Shown: piece after piece, positions 7,312 through 14,890 of the stretch
Layout of the letters: the number at the start of each line of letters is the position of its first letter
Numbering within the stretch: the first letter of the stretch is position 1
Assembly (NCBI GenBank): GCA_937927435.1
Contig: CALBDW010000185.1
Coordinates: forward strand, 1-17,040
DNA length: 17,040 nucleotides
From: an uncultured Bdellovibrionales bacterium
GTDB taxonomy: Bacteria; Bdellovibrionota; Bdellovibrionia; Bdellovibrionales; JAMPXM01
Direction of reading: 5' to 3'
The notes under the pieces: generated by a model
The model's input: the letters and a program-made list of their open reading frames with translations, nothing else
The model's database searches: none
Told to the model about the DNA's origin: nothing
Program-made: the position numbers and the translations under genes

Positions 7312-7328
7312 CGTTGGTCCTACCAACG
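7312..7328. repeat. 7-bp perfect hairpin across the gshA-like stop codon
   Basis: CGTTGGT (7312-7318) and ACCAACG (7322-7328) are exact reverse complements with a 3-nt loop. On the minus strand the stop TAG of the GshA-like gene falls inside the structure. There is no T-run after it, so it is not a standard intrinsic terminator. It could slow termination, protect the 3' end of the message or weaken expression of the downstream gene. Confidence 0.45.
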
Positions 7329-8558
7329 ATATTTTACGCCCATCTCGGCGGTTTCAAGACCAATGGCGAGAACACCGATTTTTGCGATCCATCCGTAAAC
7401 GTTCTCCAGCGGATGACCCTCGACGGAGATCTTGAGGTCGGAAACACAAAGTCGCTTGTAAATCGCGCCGGGCGAATTCAAGCTCTCGGTGTCCCCTTTT
7501 TCGGCGTGCGTACGCAAGAAGCCGCCGGCGAGTTTGCACCCGATCAGGTAGATGGCCGGCTCGGCGGTCACTCCGTCGGCCCGTACAATCGAGCGCACAC
7601 CCTCCTGGATGATGACTTCCTCGATGTCTCGCCCGCCTTTAGCCGCTTTCATCTTTTTGCGAGATTTATAGTTGAGATTCCGCACGTCGTCCCCGGACTT
7701 AACAGGAATCACCCCGAGTCCGTAGGTACCCGAATTGTTTTTGATGAAAACGAAGGGCTCTTCTTGAACACCGTGCTTTTCATGTTGGGCTCTCAGTTTC
7801 GCGAGCACCTCATCAACCCGCACGGCGAGCTGGTCGCGGCTCGCTTCGTCCGAGATATCGAAGTTCTCAAAGAGTTCCGTTTCGATCGTGAGGAGCCACG
7901 GATCAACGTCGATCAATTGAGCGAACTCGGTGCAGAGCCGGTTGTAATGTTTGAAATACGTACTCTTCTTGCGCCGGTACCATCCCAACTCACGAGGCGG
8001 ATTAAGACGGCTCACGAGCCGCTCGCCCCATTCGGCATAAAACTCGGAGAAATCGTTATTGCTCACGACCACATCGGGCGCGAAATCACGGACGCTGATC
8101 CTACCTTCTTCGATCACGGCGCCGTGCACCTCCACCGCGCCCCGAGTCGCACTGTTCATGACAAACGGTTGGTCCGCCGGAGCGCGCGGAAACGCGATCC
8201 GAACTTCAAGCCCGGCGTTCGCAATGATATCGCGCAAAGTGGCGACGTTATCCCAATAATAAGGGTTGTTGGAATGCTCTTCAGTCAGGATAAGAATCCG
8301 GCGGGCCTCCTCGCCATAGTGGCGCTTGACGTATTCGGCGACCAGCGGCGACGCGTTTTCGCGATCCGTCGGGCAGATATTGTTAAAACCGGCGGGATAG
8401 ATATTCGCATCAACATTGGCGACCTTGTAACCCGAATCGCGAATATCGTAGCTCGAATAAAACGGCAGTTCGACTTGGGAGCGAAGGCCCGCGAACCAGT
8501 TGTCGATTTTATCGAGGTTACGCACGATCTGCCGGTGAATCGTATCTTGGATGCTCAA
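7320..8558 (-). CDS. gshA: Glutamate--cysteine ligase, ATP-grasp GshA family (Acidithiobacillus type)
   Basis: The protein resembles the small proteobacterial glutamate-cysteine ligase family (GshA of Acidithiobacillus ferrooxidans type), which would join Glu and Cys as the first step of glutathione synthesis. It is 412 residues long, without signal or membrane segments. The ATP-grasp-like nucleotide loop KNNSGTYGLGV is at 273-283, and a conserved-looking SLNSPGA lies near the C-terminus. The TTG start at 8558 overlaps the previous stop (TTGA), and GGGAGG six nt upstream supports it. The family is assigned from overall sequence resemblance; substrate specificity is not proven, and no gshB is present in the window. 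Its place in an operon with ArsA-family ATPases could mean that thiol chemistry is part of the system, but that is inference. Confidence 0.75.
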   Translation of the reverse strand: MSIQDTIHRQIVRNLDKIDNWFAGLRSQVELPFYSSYDIRDSGYKVANVDANIYPAGFNNICPTDRENASPLVAEYVKRHYGEEARRILILTEEHSNNPYYWDNVATLRDIIANAGLEVRIAFPRAPADQPFVMNSATRGAVEVHGAVIEEGRISVRDFAPDVVVSNNDFSEFYAEWGERLVSRLNPPRELGWYRRKKSTYFKHYNRLCTEFAQLIDVDPWLLTIETELFENFDISDEASRDQLAVRVDEVLAKLRAQHEKHGVQEEPFVFIKNNSGTYGLGVIPVKSGDDVRNLNYKSRKKMKAAKGGRDIEEVIIQEGVRSIVRADGVTAEPAIYLIGCKLAGGFLRTHAEKGDTESLNSPGAIYKRLCVSDLKISVEGHPLENVYGWIAKIGVLAIGLETAEMGVKYRW

Positions 8559-9319
8559 CTGAACCTCCCTCGAGCGAATCGATACTGAATAATGTCGCTT
8601 GCACCCGCCACCGCGGCTGGGAACAGGAAGAAATTGAGTCCGGGAACGAGAAAGACAAGTCCCATCATTGTCGCCAAACCCAAAAATGAGGGCAACTCTT
8701 CCCGAAAAATCCGGACTCGTTCGCGAAGCCCCAGTCGCATTCCCTCGAACGAGATATCAACCACATCGAATGCCGCCATCAAAAGATATCCCAGTCCGGT
8801 GACCAAGCCCAACCCAGGGAAAAACGACAGTATAAAAAGCAAGCAACCGGCGATTAGAAATACGACAACTTTGACGAGAGAGACACCCAAAAGGCGCCAG
8901 TTGGTGACAATAAAGTCGATAAATTCAAAAGGACGGTCCGGAATCAGGCCCCGTTCAATAAGAACTCGCTCGGCAAGGTACGCGTAAAACGGAGTCGCTA
9001 TCAATCGTGAGATGAGAAATAACACGTAAATGAGACCGAATAGCGCCGCGGGCCACGCCAACACCACGATGATCCAATAAAGAATCGCGTACGCGATGCT
9101 GCTGGAGGACAAACCGATGAGAGCGAGCCCTCCCGCAGCCATCAAGGGAATGTGCTGCACGAGAAAAGGGAATCCCGCCGCAAGACCGGCGATAAAAACG
9201 AAAGCCGTGAGTAAAAACGGCAGCAGTGCCGTACGAAACAGACGACGATTCGATAGAATGAGCTGCACGCCAGCAAACGGTGCGCCGAACCCGATAAAAA
9301 AAGCCTGAACGAAATTCAT
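8555..9319 (-). CDS. EI24/CysZ-like integral membrane protein
   Basis: A 254-residue polytopic inner-membrane protein with long hydrophobic stretches at about 28-55, 60-110, 142-190 and 212-240, resembling the EI24/CysZ superfamily. CysZ members take up sulfate; other members have no assigned function. No cysteine-biosynthesis genes lie here, although the next gene is a glutamate-cysteine ligase homologue, so a link to sulfur or thiol supply is conceivable. The ATG at 9319 overlaps the previous stop as ATGA with AGGA about 10 nt upstream, and its own stop overlaps the next start. This indicates translational coupling in the middle of the operon. The family call rests on hydrophobicity pattern and general resemblance. 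Confidence 0.7.
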   Translation of the reverse strand: MNFVQAFFIGFGAPFAGVQLILSNRRLFRTALLPFLLTAFVFIAGLAAGFPFLVQHIPLMAAGGLALIGLSSSSIAYAILYWIIVVLAWPAALFGLIYVLFLISRLIATPFYAYLAERVLIERGLIPDRPFEFIDFIVTNWRLLGVSLVKVVVFLIAGCLLFILSFFPGLGLVTGLGYLLMAAFDVVDISFEGMRLGLRERVRIFREELPSFLGLATMMGLVFLVPGLNFFLFPAAVAGASDIIQYRFARGRFS

Positions 9320-10560
9320 AGATTCGGATCCTGGGAATCACGCAACGGCAGCTTGTGACGCGATTTGCGCACGCTTTCGAGATAAAGTCGCTCCAGCGAC
9401 GGGTCCGGAGCGATAACGTGTCCACGAACACGCGAAAAGCGTTCAAGTGACTCGGGCGTCAGACCCTCTCCCGCGGGACGTTGCGCGAGAAGTTGACCGA
9501 TTTTTCCATCCAGATCCGAAAGAAAATCGAGAAGCTCCCGAACCTGAAGACTCTGAGTCGCGTTCGCGCCCGAAGCACGGGGCGCAACCCGCGCGCGTAA
9601 TTCCTGCATATGTTCGACAAGCAAGCCGCATCGCGCCCACTGCTGCGTCTGCACCCCGCGATGGGCCACGACGGGATCCTCGGCTCCCGATGGCACCGGC
9701 ACGTTTTCGATCACTCTCCAAAGATCGCCGTAGAGGGACATCAAGTCTTTGGCAGCCAGATCCGACCACGGATCGACGCCCAATTCAGCGGCTTCAAGCA
9801 GGTAAACTTGCCCGTAGGCGAGAGGACGGAGCGCGCTCTCAAAATCGTCCCAATGAACTCTTCGAAAAGACATCGTGCCCATGTAATATAGCGTCCGTGC
9901 CAACCAGTCTGGCACCCGCCCCTTCTCTTCAGCCGCCAAGCGCTTCAGGCGCAGCAAGCCTCGTTCGGCGATGTTGTAGTACTTGAGGGCCGTATCGAAA
10001 TTGCCCGATCGCGCATACGCCGCCGCGATCCGTGCCGGCACCTCAGCCGTCGCCACCTCTTCAGGCAAATACGCGCTCCGGTTGGAAACATCGATCAAAG
10101 TCGCCACAACCGATTGATCCTCGCCAAGCGCTTCGTAACAGAAAGACATGCGGTAGAGCGCCATCGCCTGGAGCTTCGGCGCCACGCCCTCCGTCATGGC
10201 GACAACACCGCGGTATCGTTCGATCGCTTCGTTCCAGCGACCCAGACCTTCAAGGGCGCGCCCCGCATTGAGTTGCGCCGACTGCGTATAAGGTGAAGCC
10301 GGCTCCCGTTTGACGAACTCGTCGATGAGTTTGAGTGCCTCCTCGTATTTTTGCGCGTTAATGTATCGAACCGCGCGCCGTAAATCTTCCGGTGCATTCA
10401 TTTCGTTAAACAAACGAAGCTCCGTCAAAACGATTTCGACGATACCCCGAGACTTCACGGAGGATTCGCCCGCCTTCCGGGACGACTGACAGGCTGTCAG
10501 GGCAATAGCCGAAAAGACGCTGAACACCGTTGCCGCGATTTTCCAGAAGTTCAATCTCAT
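9316..10560 (-). CDS. TPR-containing lipoprotein
   Basis: A 414-residue predicted lipoprotein. A basic N-terminus is followed by a hydrophobic segment and the lipobox LTAC, with Cys24 the likely lipidated residue. The next residues are Gln-Ser-Ser, with no Asp at +2, so outer-membrane sorting is plausible. Residues about 55-180 form tetratricopeptide-like helical pairs (for example YINAQKYEEALKLIDEFV and GRALEGLGRWNEAIERY), and a further TPR-like unit follows near FDTALKYYNIAERG. TPR domains usually scaffold protein-protein contacts. The C-terminal 150 residues are helical and unassigned. The ATG at 10560 overlaps the upstream ATPase stop (ATGA) behind AAGGAG. An outer-membrane or periplasmic partner for the two cytoplasmic ATPases is unexpected. 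Confidence 0.8.
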   Translation of the reverse strand: MRLNFWKIAATVFSVFSAIALTACQSSRKAGESSVKSRGIVEIVLTELRLFNEMNAPEDLRRAVRYINAQKYEEALKLIDEFVKREPASPYTQSAQLNAGRALEGLGRWNEAIERYRGVVAMTEGVAPKLQAMALYRMSFCYEALGEDQSVVATLIDVSNRSAYLPEEVATAEVPARIAAAYARSGNFDTALKYYNIAERGLLRLKRLAAEEKGRVPDWLARTLYYMGTMSFRRVHWDDFESALRPLAYGQVYLLEAAELGVDPWSDLAAKDLMSLYGDLWRVIENVPVPSGAEDPVVAHRGVQTQQWARCGLLVEHMQELRARVAPRASGANATQSLQVRELLDFLSDLDGKIGQLLAQRPAGEGLTPESLERFSRVRGHVIAPDPSLERLYLESVRKSRHKLPLRDSQDPNL

Positions 10561-11660
10561 GAACCTTGCTCCTTGCCTCCGAGAACCTTTCCCAGCTCCT
10601 GCAGGTCGGAAAGCCCGTGTACGTCCACTTGGTATTCGGGCACACGTAAAACGGCGATGCTGGATTTCAATCCGCGACAGAACTTTTCATAAAGATTATA
10701 TCGAATGGCGTGATATTCCCTAAACAGCCGGTGGAAATTCAGGACCTTCACGTAGCTCCCTGGACTCATTCCTTCCGGCACCGCCTGAATGTCGCTTGGG
10801 ACTCCCAATGGGAAGGCCCGATTGATGATCACCGCCTTCAAGTGGTACCGAAGATGCGAAAGCTCTTCTTGTAAGTATCGGGCCTCAAGAAGCTTGGCTT
10901 CGTCGAAGCTCGTGACAACAACGAAGCTCGTTCTGGGACTTTTTAAAAGCTCCAACACCCTTTCGCTCCGCTCGCGCAAGACCTTTTGAATCGAGCGGAT
11001 CGCGGAGAAAAAGTCGACCAACTCCTCAATGAAGGCGCCGCCCGTTAAAACCTCGAGCGACTTGAGGGCCATGCGCGTTCCCCTGCCGATAAGCCCCGCG
11101 ATAAAACTCTTCGACTCCGCATCCGGGTTCATAAACCATTTCATGACGGAATCCTGAAAAAGGGCGCTGATCCGGTGCGGGGCCGTCAGAAAGTCCATTG
11201 CATGTTTGGTTGGAGGAGTATCAAGAATGATCAAGTCGAATTTTCCCGACTCATATGCCTGAAGAAGCCTTTCAAGCGCCGTGAATTCCTGGGAGCCGGA
11301 CAGCGTCGTCGAAAGTTGCTCGTACAATCGGTTCCTGGTGATACGTTCGACGACTTCGGATCGGGCGGCATGGGACCGGATGAACTCGTCGAAAATTTTC
11401 TTCGAATCGATCACGGCGGCTGCCATCGTTCCCTTCGCATGCTCAAGAGGAACAACTCTCTCATCGGACGAATTGAGATCTAGCCCTAAAGCGGTCGCCA
11501 GCCGCTTGGCTGGATCAACCGTCAGGACGAGTACGCGCCGCCCGAGACTTTGCGCCGCGTGCGCGCCGATCGCAGCCGCCATGGTCGTCTTCCCTACACC
11601 GCCGCTTCCGACGCAAACAACGATCTCGCTTTGATTGAGAACCGAATCTAAGTTGTGCGT
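10557..11660 (-). CDS. ArsA-family ATPase 2 (non-canonical start)
   Basis: A SIMIBI-class ATPase of the ArsA/Get3 family, 367 residues if it starts at ACG 11660. Walker A GSGGVGKT is at 18-25, switch I TVDPAKR with D49 at 47-53, and switch II DTPPTKHAMDF from D147: a complete, canonical active site. The first ATG in frame (11582) lies after the P-loop and would destroy it. Between the upstream in-frame TGA and that ATG there is no ATG, GTG, TTG or CTG. ACG at 11658-11660 sits four nt after a perfect AGGAGG, just before the stop of the first ATPase, and is the best start. A -1 frameshift from the first ATPase, or a sequencing error in an original ATG, would also explain it. It lacks the CxxC motif of Get3 and has few Cys, so arsenite transport is not supported. 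Confidence 0.88.
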   Translation of the reverse strand, partial: THNLDSVLNQSEIVVCVGSGGVGKTTMAAAIGAHAAQSLGRRVLVLTVDPAKRLATALGLDLNSSDERVVPLEHAKGTMAAAVIDSKKIFDEFIRSHAARSEVVERITRNRLYEQLSTTLSGSQEFTALERLLQAYESGKFDLIILDTPPTKHAMDFLTAPHRISALFQDSVMKWFMNPDAESKSFIAGLIGRGTRMALKSLEVLTGGAFIEELVDFFSAIRSIQKVLRERSERVLELLKSPRTSFVVVTSFDEAKLLEARYLQEELSHLRYHLKAVIINRAFPLGVPSDIQAVPEGMSPGSYVKVLNFHRLFREYHAIRYNLYEKFCRGLKSSIAVLRVPEYQVDVHGLSDLQELGKVLGGKEQGS

Positions 11661-12571
11661 AAGGCCTCCTCAGCCTCTCGAATGAGGCAATCCGTTTCAG
11701 TCGTGAATATCAAAGGAATCTTCCGTAGAGGGGCGCCCGCTTTCTCGAGCGCTTTCAAGAAACGCCCCTGCCGTTCGGCCACCGCGCCTAAATAGCGGGC
11801 AAATTCGCCGAGCCCCTGCGCGTCCCCCTCTGCGATTGTTTCCAGTTCTCTCTCACTGATCGGCAGTTGGAGATACTTGTTGACGATCACTTCGCTCTGA
11901 ATGCCGAATTCCTCTTGAAGCCGCTGATAGAACTCCAGAGTTTCCGCGACAGGCATTTCTTCGAGCAAAGTGACGATCCAAAACGCCGTGAGATCCGGAT
12001 CTCGAAGAACGGAATCAATCTCCCGACTCTGGGCGCCCATGGGCCCGATTTTCACAGCCTCCATCAGTCCGCGCGGCGCCCCCAAAAGGGCCAAGGCGTG
12101 TCCGGTCGCATAACAATCGACGATGATGAGATCGTAATCGAGCGGCGGTCCCACCTTGCGGATCCCGCTCGTGATTTTTCCGAGAATGGCAATTTCATTC
12201 AAACCGGGTGCGATATTGATAAGGGCGCGTATCACGCGGTTTTCGAAAAAGACGTGATAGAGACGCCGGAGCTTCAGGTAATGGAGAACGTACTCCCGCA
12301 GGCAGCTTTCGCCGTTCCAGATCGCCAGATCGAATCCCTGACCCGGGACCCGGACCGGCGAGTGCCCCACCCTTTCCAAGTGAAAGAGGTCCTTGAAATA
12401 ACTGAGGTCGCCGATTTCGACCAAAAGAACCCGGCGCCCCGCTTCAGCCTCACGGCGGGCGACTGCCGCCGCCACGAGCGACTTTCCGACCCCGCCCTTT
12501 CCGGAGACAAATAGTATTTTTTGCTTAATGCCCCCTCCTGGAACGGGAGCCTGAACTTGATTTTGGGGCAT
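11648..12571 (-). CDS. ArsA-family ATPase 1 (atypical switch I)
   Basis: A 307-residue ArsA/Get3-type ATPase. It has the deviant Walker A GKGGVGKS at 24-31 with the signature first Lys (K25), and a switch II-like DCYATGHAL starting at D152. Where the family normally has DPAH or DPAK, it reads EIGDLSYF (52-59), so the switch I Asp thought to drive hydrolysis is missing or displaced. It may bind ATP without hydrolysing it well and act as the partner of ATPase 2, as the two unequal halves of ArsA do. The ATG at 12571 follows AGGAG by four nt. It is the first gene of the operon and is divergent from tig across 74 bp. Three Cys are present, but I see no metalloid-site pattern. Substrate unknown. 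Confidence 0.88.
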   Translation of the reverse strand: MPQNQVQAPVPGGGIKQKILFVSGKGGVGKSLVAAAVARREAEAGRRVLLVEIGDLSYFKDLFHLERVGHSPVRVPGQGFDLAIWNGESCLREYVLHYLKLRRLYHVFFENRVIRALINIAPGLNEIAILGKITSGIRKVGPPLDYDLIIVDCYATGHALALLGAPRGLMEAVKIGPMGAQSREIDSVLRDPDLTAFWIVTLLEEMPVAETLEFYQRLQEEFGIQSEVIVNKYLQLPISERELETIAEGDAQGLGEFARYLGAVAERQGRFLKALEKAGAPLRKIPLIFTTETDCLIREAEEALRTT

Positions 12572-12645
12572 TTGTCTCCTAATATCTCACCTCTTTCACG
12601 CACCGTTTCATATTCGGTTTTTCGTTCCTTTTATTAGGAGTTGTA
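12572..12645. promoter_or_regulatory. Divergent promoter region between ArsA-ATPase operon and tig
   Basis: This 74-bp gap must carry promoters for both directions unless they lie inside the neighbouring genes. CTCCTAATA (12576-12584) and TATTAGGAG (12632-12640) form a 9-bp inverted repeat, and each arm contains the ribosome site of one of the two divergent genes. The interior is T-rich on the plus strand. I cannot pick out a -35/-10 pair with confidence. Confidence 0.4.
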
Positions 12646-13959
12646 ATGAAATCGAGCCTTGAATCTCCTTCAACCTTGGGCCGCAAACTCAATATTGAAG
12701 TTCCGGCTGCTGAAGTACAAGCCGCATTTGAACGCGCCCTTCGCATGGTACAGAAGAACATTACCATTAAAGGGTTCCGCAAGGGTAAAGCTCCCCTGAG
12801 CACCATTCGGAGCCTATACGGCGAGCGCGTGAAACAAGACGTCATCCAGGACATCATTCAAAAGAACTATGTGAACGCGCTTGAGCAGCACTCTCTCGAA
12901 CCGATCAGCTTCCCGACGATTGAATTTGATCCTCTGGAAGAAAACAAGGACTTCACCTTCACCGCGGAGTTTGAAGTCCGTCCCGAAGTGAAGTTGCAGC
13001 AGGTTGAAGGCTTGCGCGTGAAAAAAGAGAAGCTCTGGGTGACCGATGAAATGGTTAACAACACGATCGAGGAAATCCGCAAATCCCGCGCGGAAACCAT
13101 TCCAGTCGTCGAAGATCGCGCCGCCCAAAACGGCGATGTCGCCGTTATCGATTTCAAGGGCTTCGTAGACGGCCACGAGCTTGAAAACGGCGCAGCCGAA
13201 GGTTTCTCTCTCGAACTCGGCAGCAACACGTTCATTCCCGGCTTCGAAGACGGCATCGTCGGCATGAAACCGGGCTCTTCGAAAACCCTGAACCTGAAGT
13301 TCCCGGAAGGCTATCATGTGGCCGATCTCTCCGGCAAACCGGTCGAGTTCCAGGTTACGCTGAAAGAGTTGAAGACCAAAAAACTTCCCGAACTTAACGA
13401 CGAATTCGCGAAGTCGATCGGTCCGTTCGAAACTCTCGCGGCTTTGAAAGACACGATCCGTACGGACTTCGAAAAGCGCGAATCGAAACGCATCGAAGAC
13501 GATCTCAAAAACCGCGTGATGAAAGCCCTGGTCGACCGCAACCCGGTCGAAGTTCCGAAGTCGCTCTTGGCCGAGCAGAAAAAAGCTTTGATCGACGATT
13601 TCGAGAAGCGCATGCAGCAACAGGGCATGGATAAAGCGCAGTTCGAAGAATATAAGCAGAAGTGGGATGCGGACTTTGAGCAAACCGCTTCGTACATGAT
13701 CCAGTCGAGTTTCCTGGTCGATAAACTGGCTCAAGAGCACAATCTCCGTGCGACGGACTCTGATATCGAGTTGAAGCTGCAGGAGTTCGCTAACTCGATG
13801 GGCATCGAGTTGAAGCAAATGAAAGAGTTCTACAAGGATCGCGACAGACGTGCGCGGTTGGCTTACCAGATCACCGAGGAAAAAGTCCTCAACTACGTGA
13901 TCTCGAAAGCCAACATCGACGAAGTCAGCAAGGAAGAACTCGAAAAGGAGAACGCGTAA
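12646..13959 (+). CDS. tig: Trigger factor (ribosome-associated chaperone, peptidyl-prolyl isomerase)
   Basis: Trigger factor docks at the ribosome exit tunnel and shields nascent chains. The 437-residue protein has the N-terminal ribosome-binding domain with the signature GFRKGKAP; F44-R45-K46 occupy the same positions as in E. coli. The FKBP-type isomerase domain follows at about 160-250 (GDVAVIDFKGFVDG onward, with PGFEDGIVGMKPG). The C-terminal helical arms start near 260 (LPELNDEFAKS). AGGAG five nt before the ATG at 12646 supports the start. In many proteobacteria tig lies directly upstream of clpP; here it is about 8 kb away on the other strand, beside the ArsA-family operon. gluQ follows after 1 nt. 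Confidence 0.97.
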   Translation: MKSSLESPSTLGRKLNIEVPAAEVQAAFERALRMVQKNITIKGFRKGKAPLSTIRSLYGERVKQDVIQDIIQKNYVNALEQHSLEPISFPTIEFDPLEENKDFTFTAEFEVRPEVKLQQVEGLRVKKEKLWVTDEMVNNTIEEIRKSRAETIPVVEDRAAQNGDVAVIDFKGFVDGHELENGAAEGFSLELGSNTFIPGFEDGIVGMKPGSSKTLNLKFPEGYHVADLSGKPVEFQVTLKELKTKKLPELNDEFAKSIGPFETLAALKDTIRTDFEKRESKRIEDDLKNRVMKALVDRNPVEVPKSLLAEQKKALIDDFEKRMQQQGMDKAQFEEYKQKWDADFEQTASYMIQSSFLVDKLAQEHNLRATDSDIELKLQEFANSMGIELKQMKEFYKDRDRRARLAYQITEEKVLNYVISKANIDEVSKEELEKENA

Positions 13960-13960
13960 G

Positions 13961-14890
13961 TTGAAAGCTCCACGGACAGGCGGCGTCAGATTCGCTCCCT
14001 CTCCGACTGGGCACTTCCACATCGGCAACTTACGAACCGCCTGGGTCTCGCATCAGTGGGCCCGGGCCCTTCAAGTCCCTTGGGTCGTCCGTATCGAGGA
14101 CATCGACCAACCGCGCGTCATTCCCGGCGTGCGGGAACACCAACTCAACGATCTTCAATCTCTAGGACTCGTCCCCGATATCCTTCTTACCCAGAGTGAA
14201 TTTCGCGATCGGCATTTCGAGCTGTTCCGAACGGCCGTCCTGACCAGGAAAGCCTATCCTTGCGATTGCTCCCGGAAAGAAGTGAAGGCCGCACTCGCCG
14301 CCATGGCCTCGGCGCCGAACGACGGTCACGTTCCTGTGTATAGCGGTCATTGCCGGAGCCTGAGCTTCCAGAGGGAGTTCCACGCCCAAGATTCCATCGC
14401 CTGGCGCTTCCGCATGGACGACGCGTCCGGGTGCAACGATTTCATCATCGCTCGAAGCTCGCCCGTACTCGGTGACGACGGGCTGCCGGTTGATAAAGAT
14501 TCCGTCGCGTTCGCCTATCATTGGGCCTGCGCGATCGACGATTTCGACGGCGACTACCACCTGATCGTGAGAAGCCATGATCTTGCGAGCGCGCTTCCGG
14601 TTCAACGGGCGATTCAAACTTGGATCGGAGAGTTGGAAGGCGAAGCGCGAACGCCTCCAGCCGCCTTCCACACCGCATTGGTCGTCCAAAACGACGGTCA
14701 CCGTTTGGAAAAACGGACCCAAGGAGTCACGTTGAAGGAACTCCTCGAACACGGCATCAATTTCGGCCGTGTCTGCGATTTTTTTGAAAAAAGCTTCGAT
14801 CCCGCGCTGCTCAACTCAGACGTTGAGCGAAGCGCAGTCTTAGGTGAAGCGAAAGAAACGCTCCGACTCGAAGAACTGTTTTCCGTTTAA
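13961..14890 (+). CDS. gluQ: Glutamyl-Q tRNA(Asp) synthetase GluQRS
   Basis: GluQRS is a paralogue of the glutamyl-tRNA synthetase catalytic core that attaches Glu to queuosine at position 34 of tRNA(Asp). At 309 residues it lacks an anticodon-binding domain, as the family does. It has the class I motif SPTGHFHIGNLRTA (HIGN at 20-23) and a zinc site C101-x-C103 with Y127 and C131, a hallmark of the family. The KMSKS position is degenerate (RLEKR, 248-252). The start is TTG at 13961, one nt after the tig stop, using AAGGAG at the end of tig ten nt upstream. Translation is therefore likely coupled to tig. A role implies that the organism makes or salvages queuosine, which the window does not show. 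Its stop overlaps the stop of convergent ctpA. Confidence 0.9.
   Translation: MKAPRTGGVRFAPSPTGHFHIGNLRTAWVSHQWARALQVPWVVRIEDIDQPRVIPGVREHQLNDLQSLGLVPDILLTQSEFRDRHFELFRTAVLTRKAYPCDCSRKEVKAALAAMASAPNDGHVPVYSGHCRSLSFQREFHAQDSIAWRFRMDDASGCNDFIIARSSPVLGDDGLPVDKDSVAFAYHWACAIDDFDGDYHLIVRSHDLASALPVQRAIQTWIGELEGEARTPPAAFHTALVVQNDGHRLEKRTQGVTLKELLEHGINFGRVCDFFEKSFDPALLNSDVERSAVLGEAKETLRLEELFSV

Noticed and set aside
7198..7326. N-terminal extension of the unknown exported protein to TTG 7326
   Set aside because: It would place the signal-like segment 43 residues inside, overlap the GshA-like gene, and ignore the good ribosome site before ATG 7197.
7191..8588. Plus-strand ORF of 465 codons antisense to the GshA-like gene
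   Set aside because: The opposite frame is operon-coupled with start/stop overlaps and a good ribosome site; the antisense product has no domain.
10557..12571. Arsenic resistance (ars) operon
   Set aside because: ArsA-like ATPases are present, but there is no arsB, arsR, arsC or arsD, and no metalloid-binding Cys pattern is visible.
12814..14028. Minus-strand ORF of 404 codons antisense to tig
   Set aside because: Trigger factor is unambiguous; the antisense product is a low-information Phe/Val/Glu-rich shadow.
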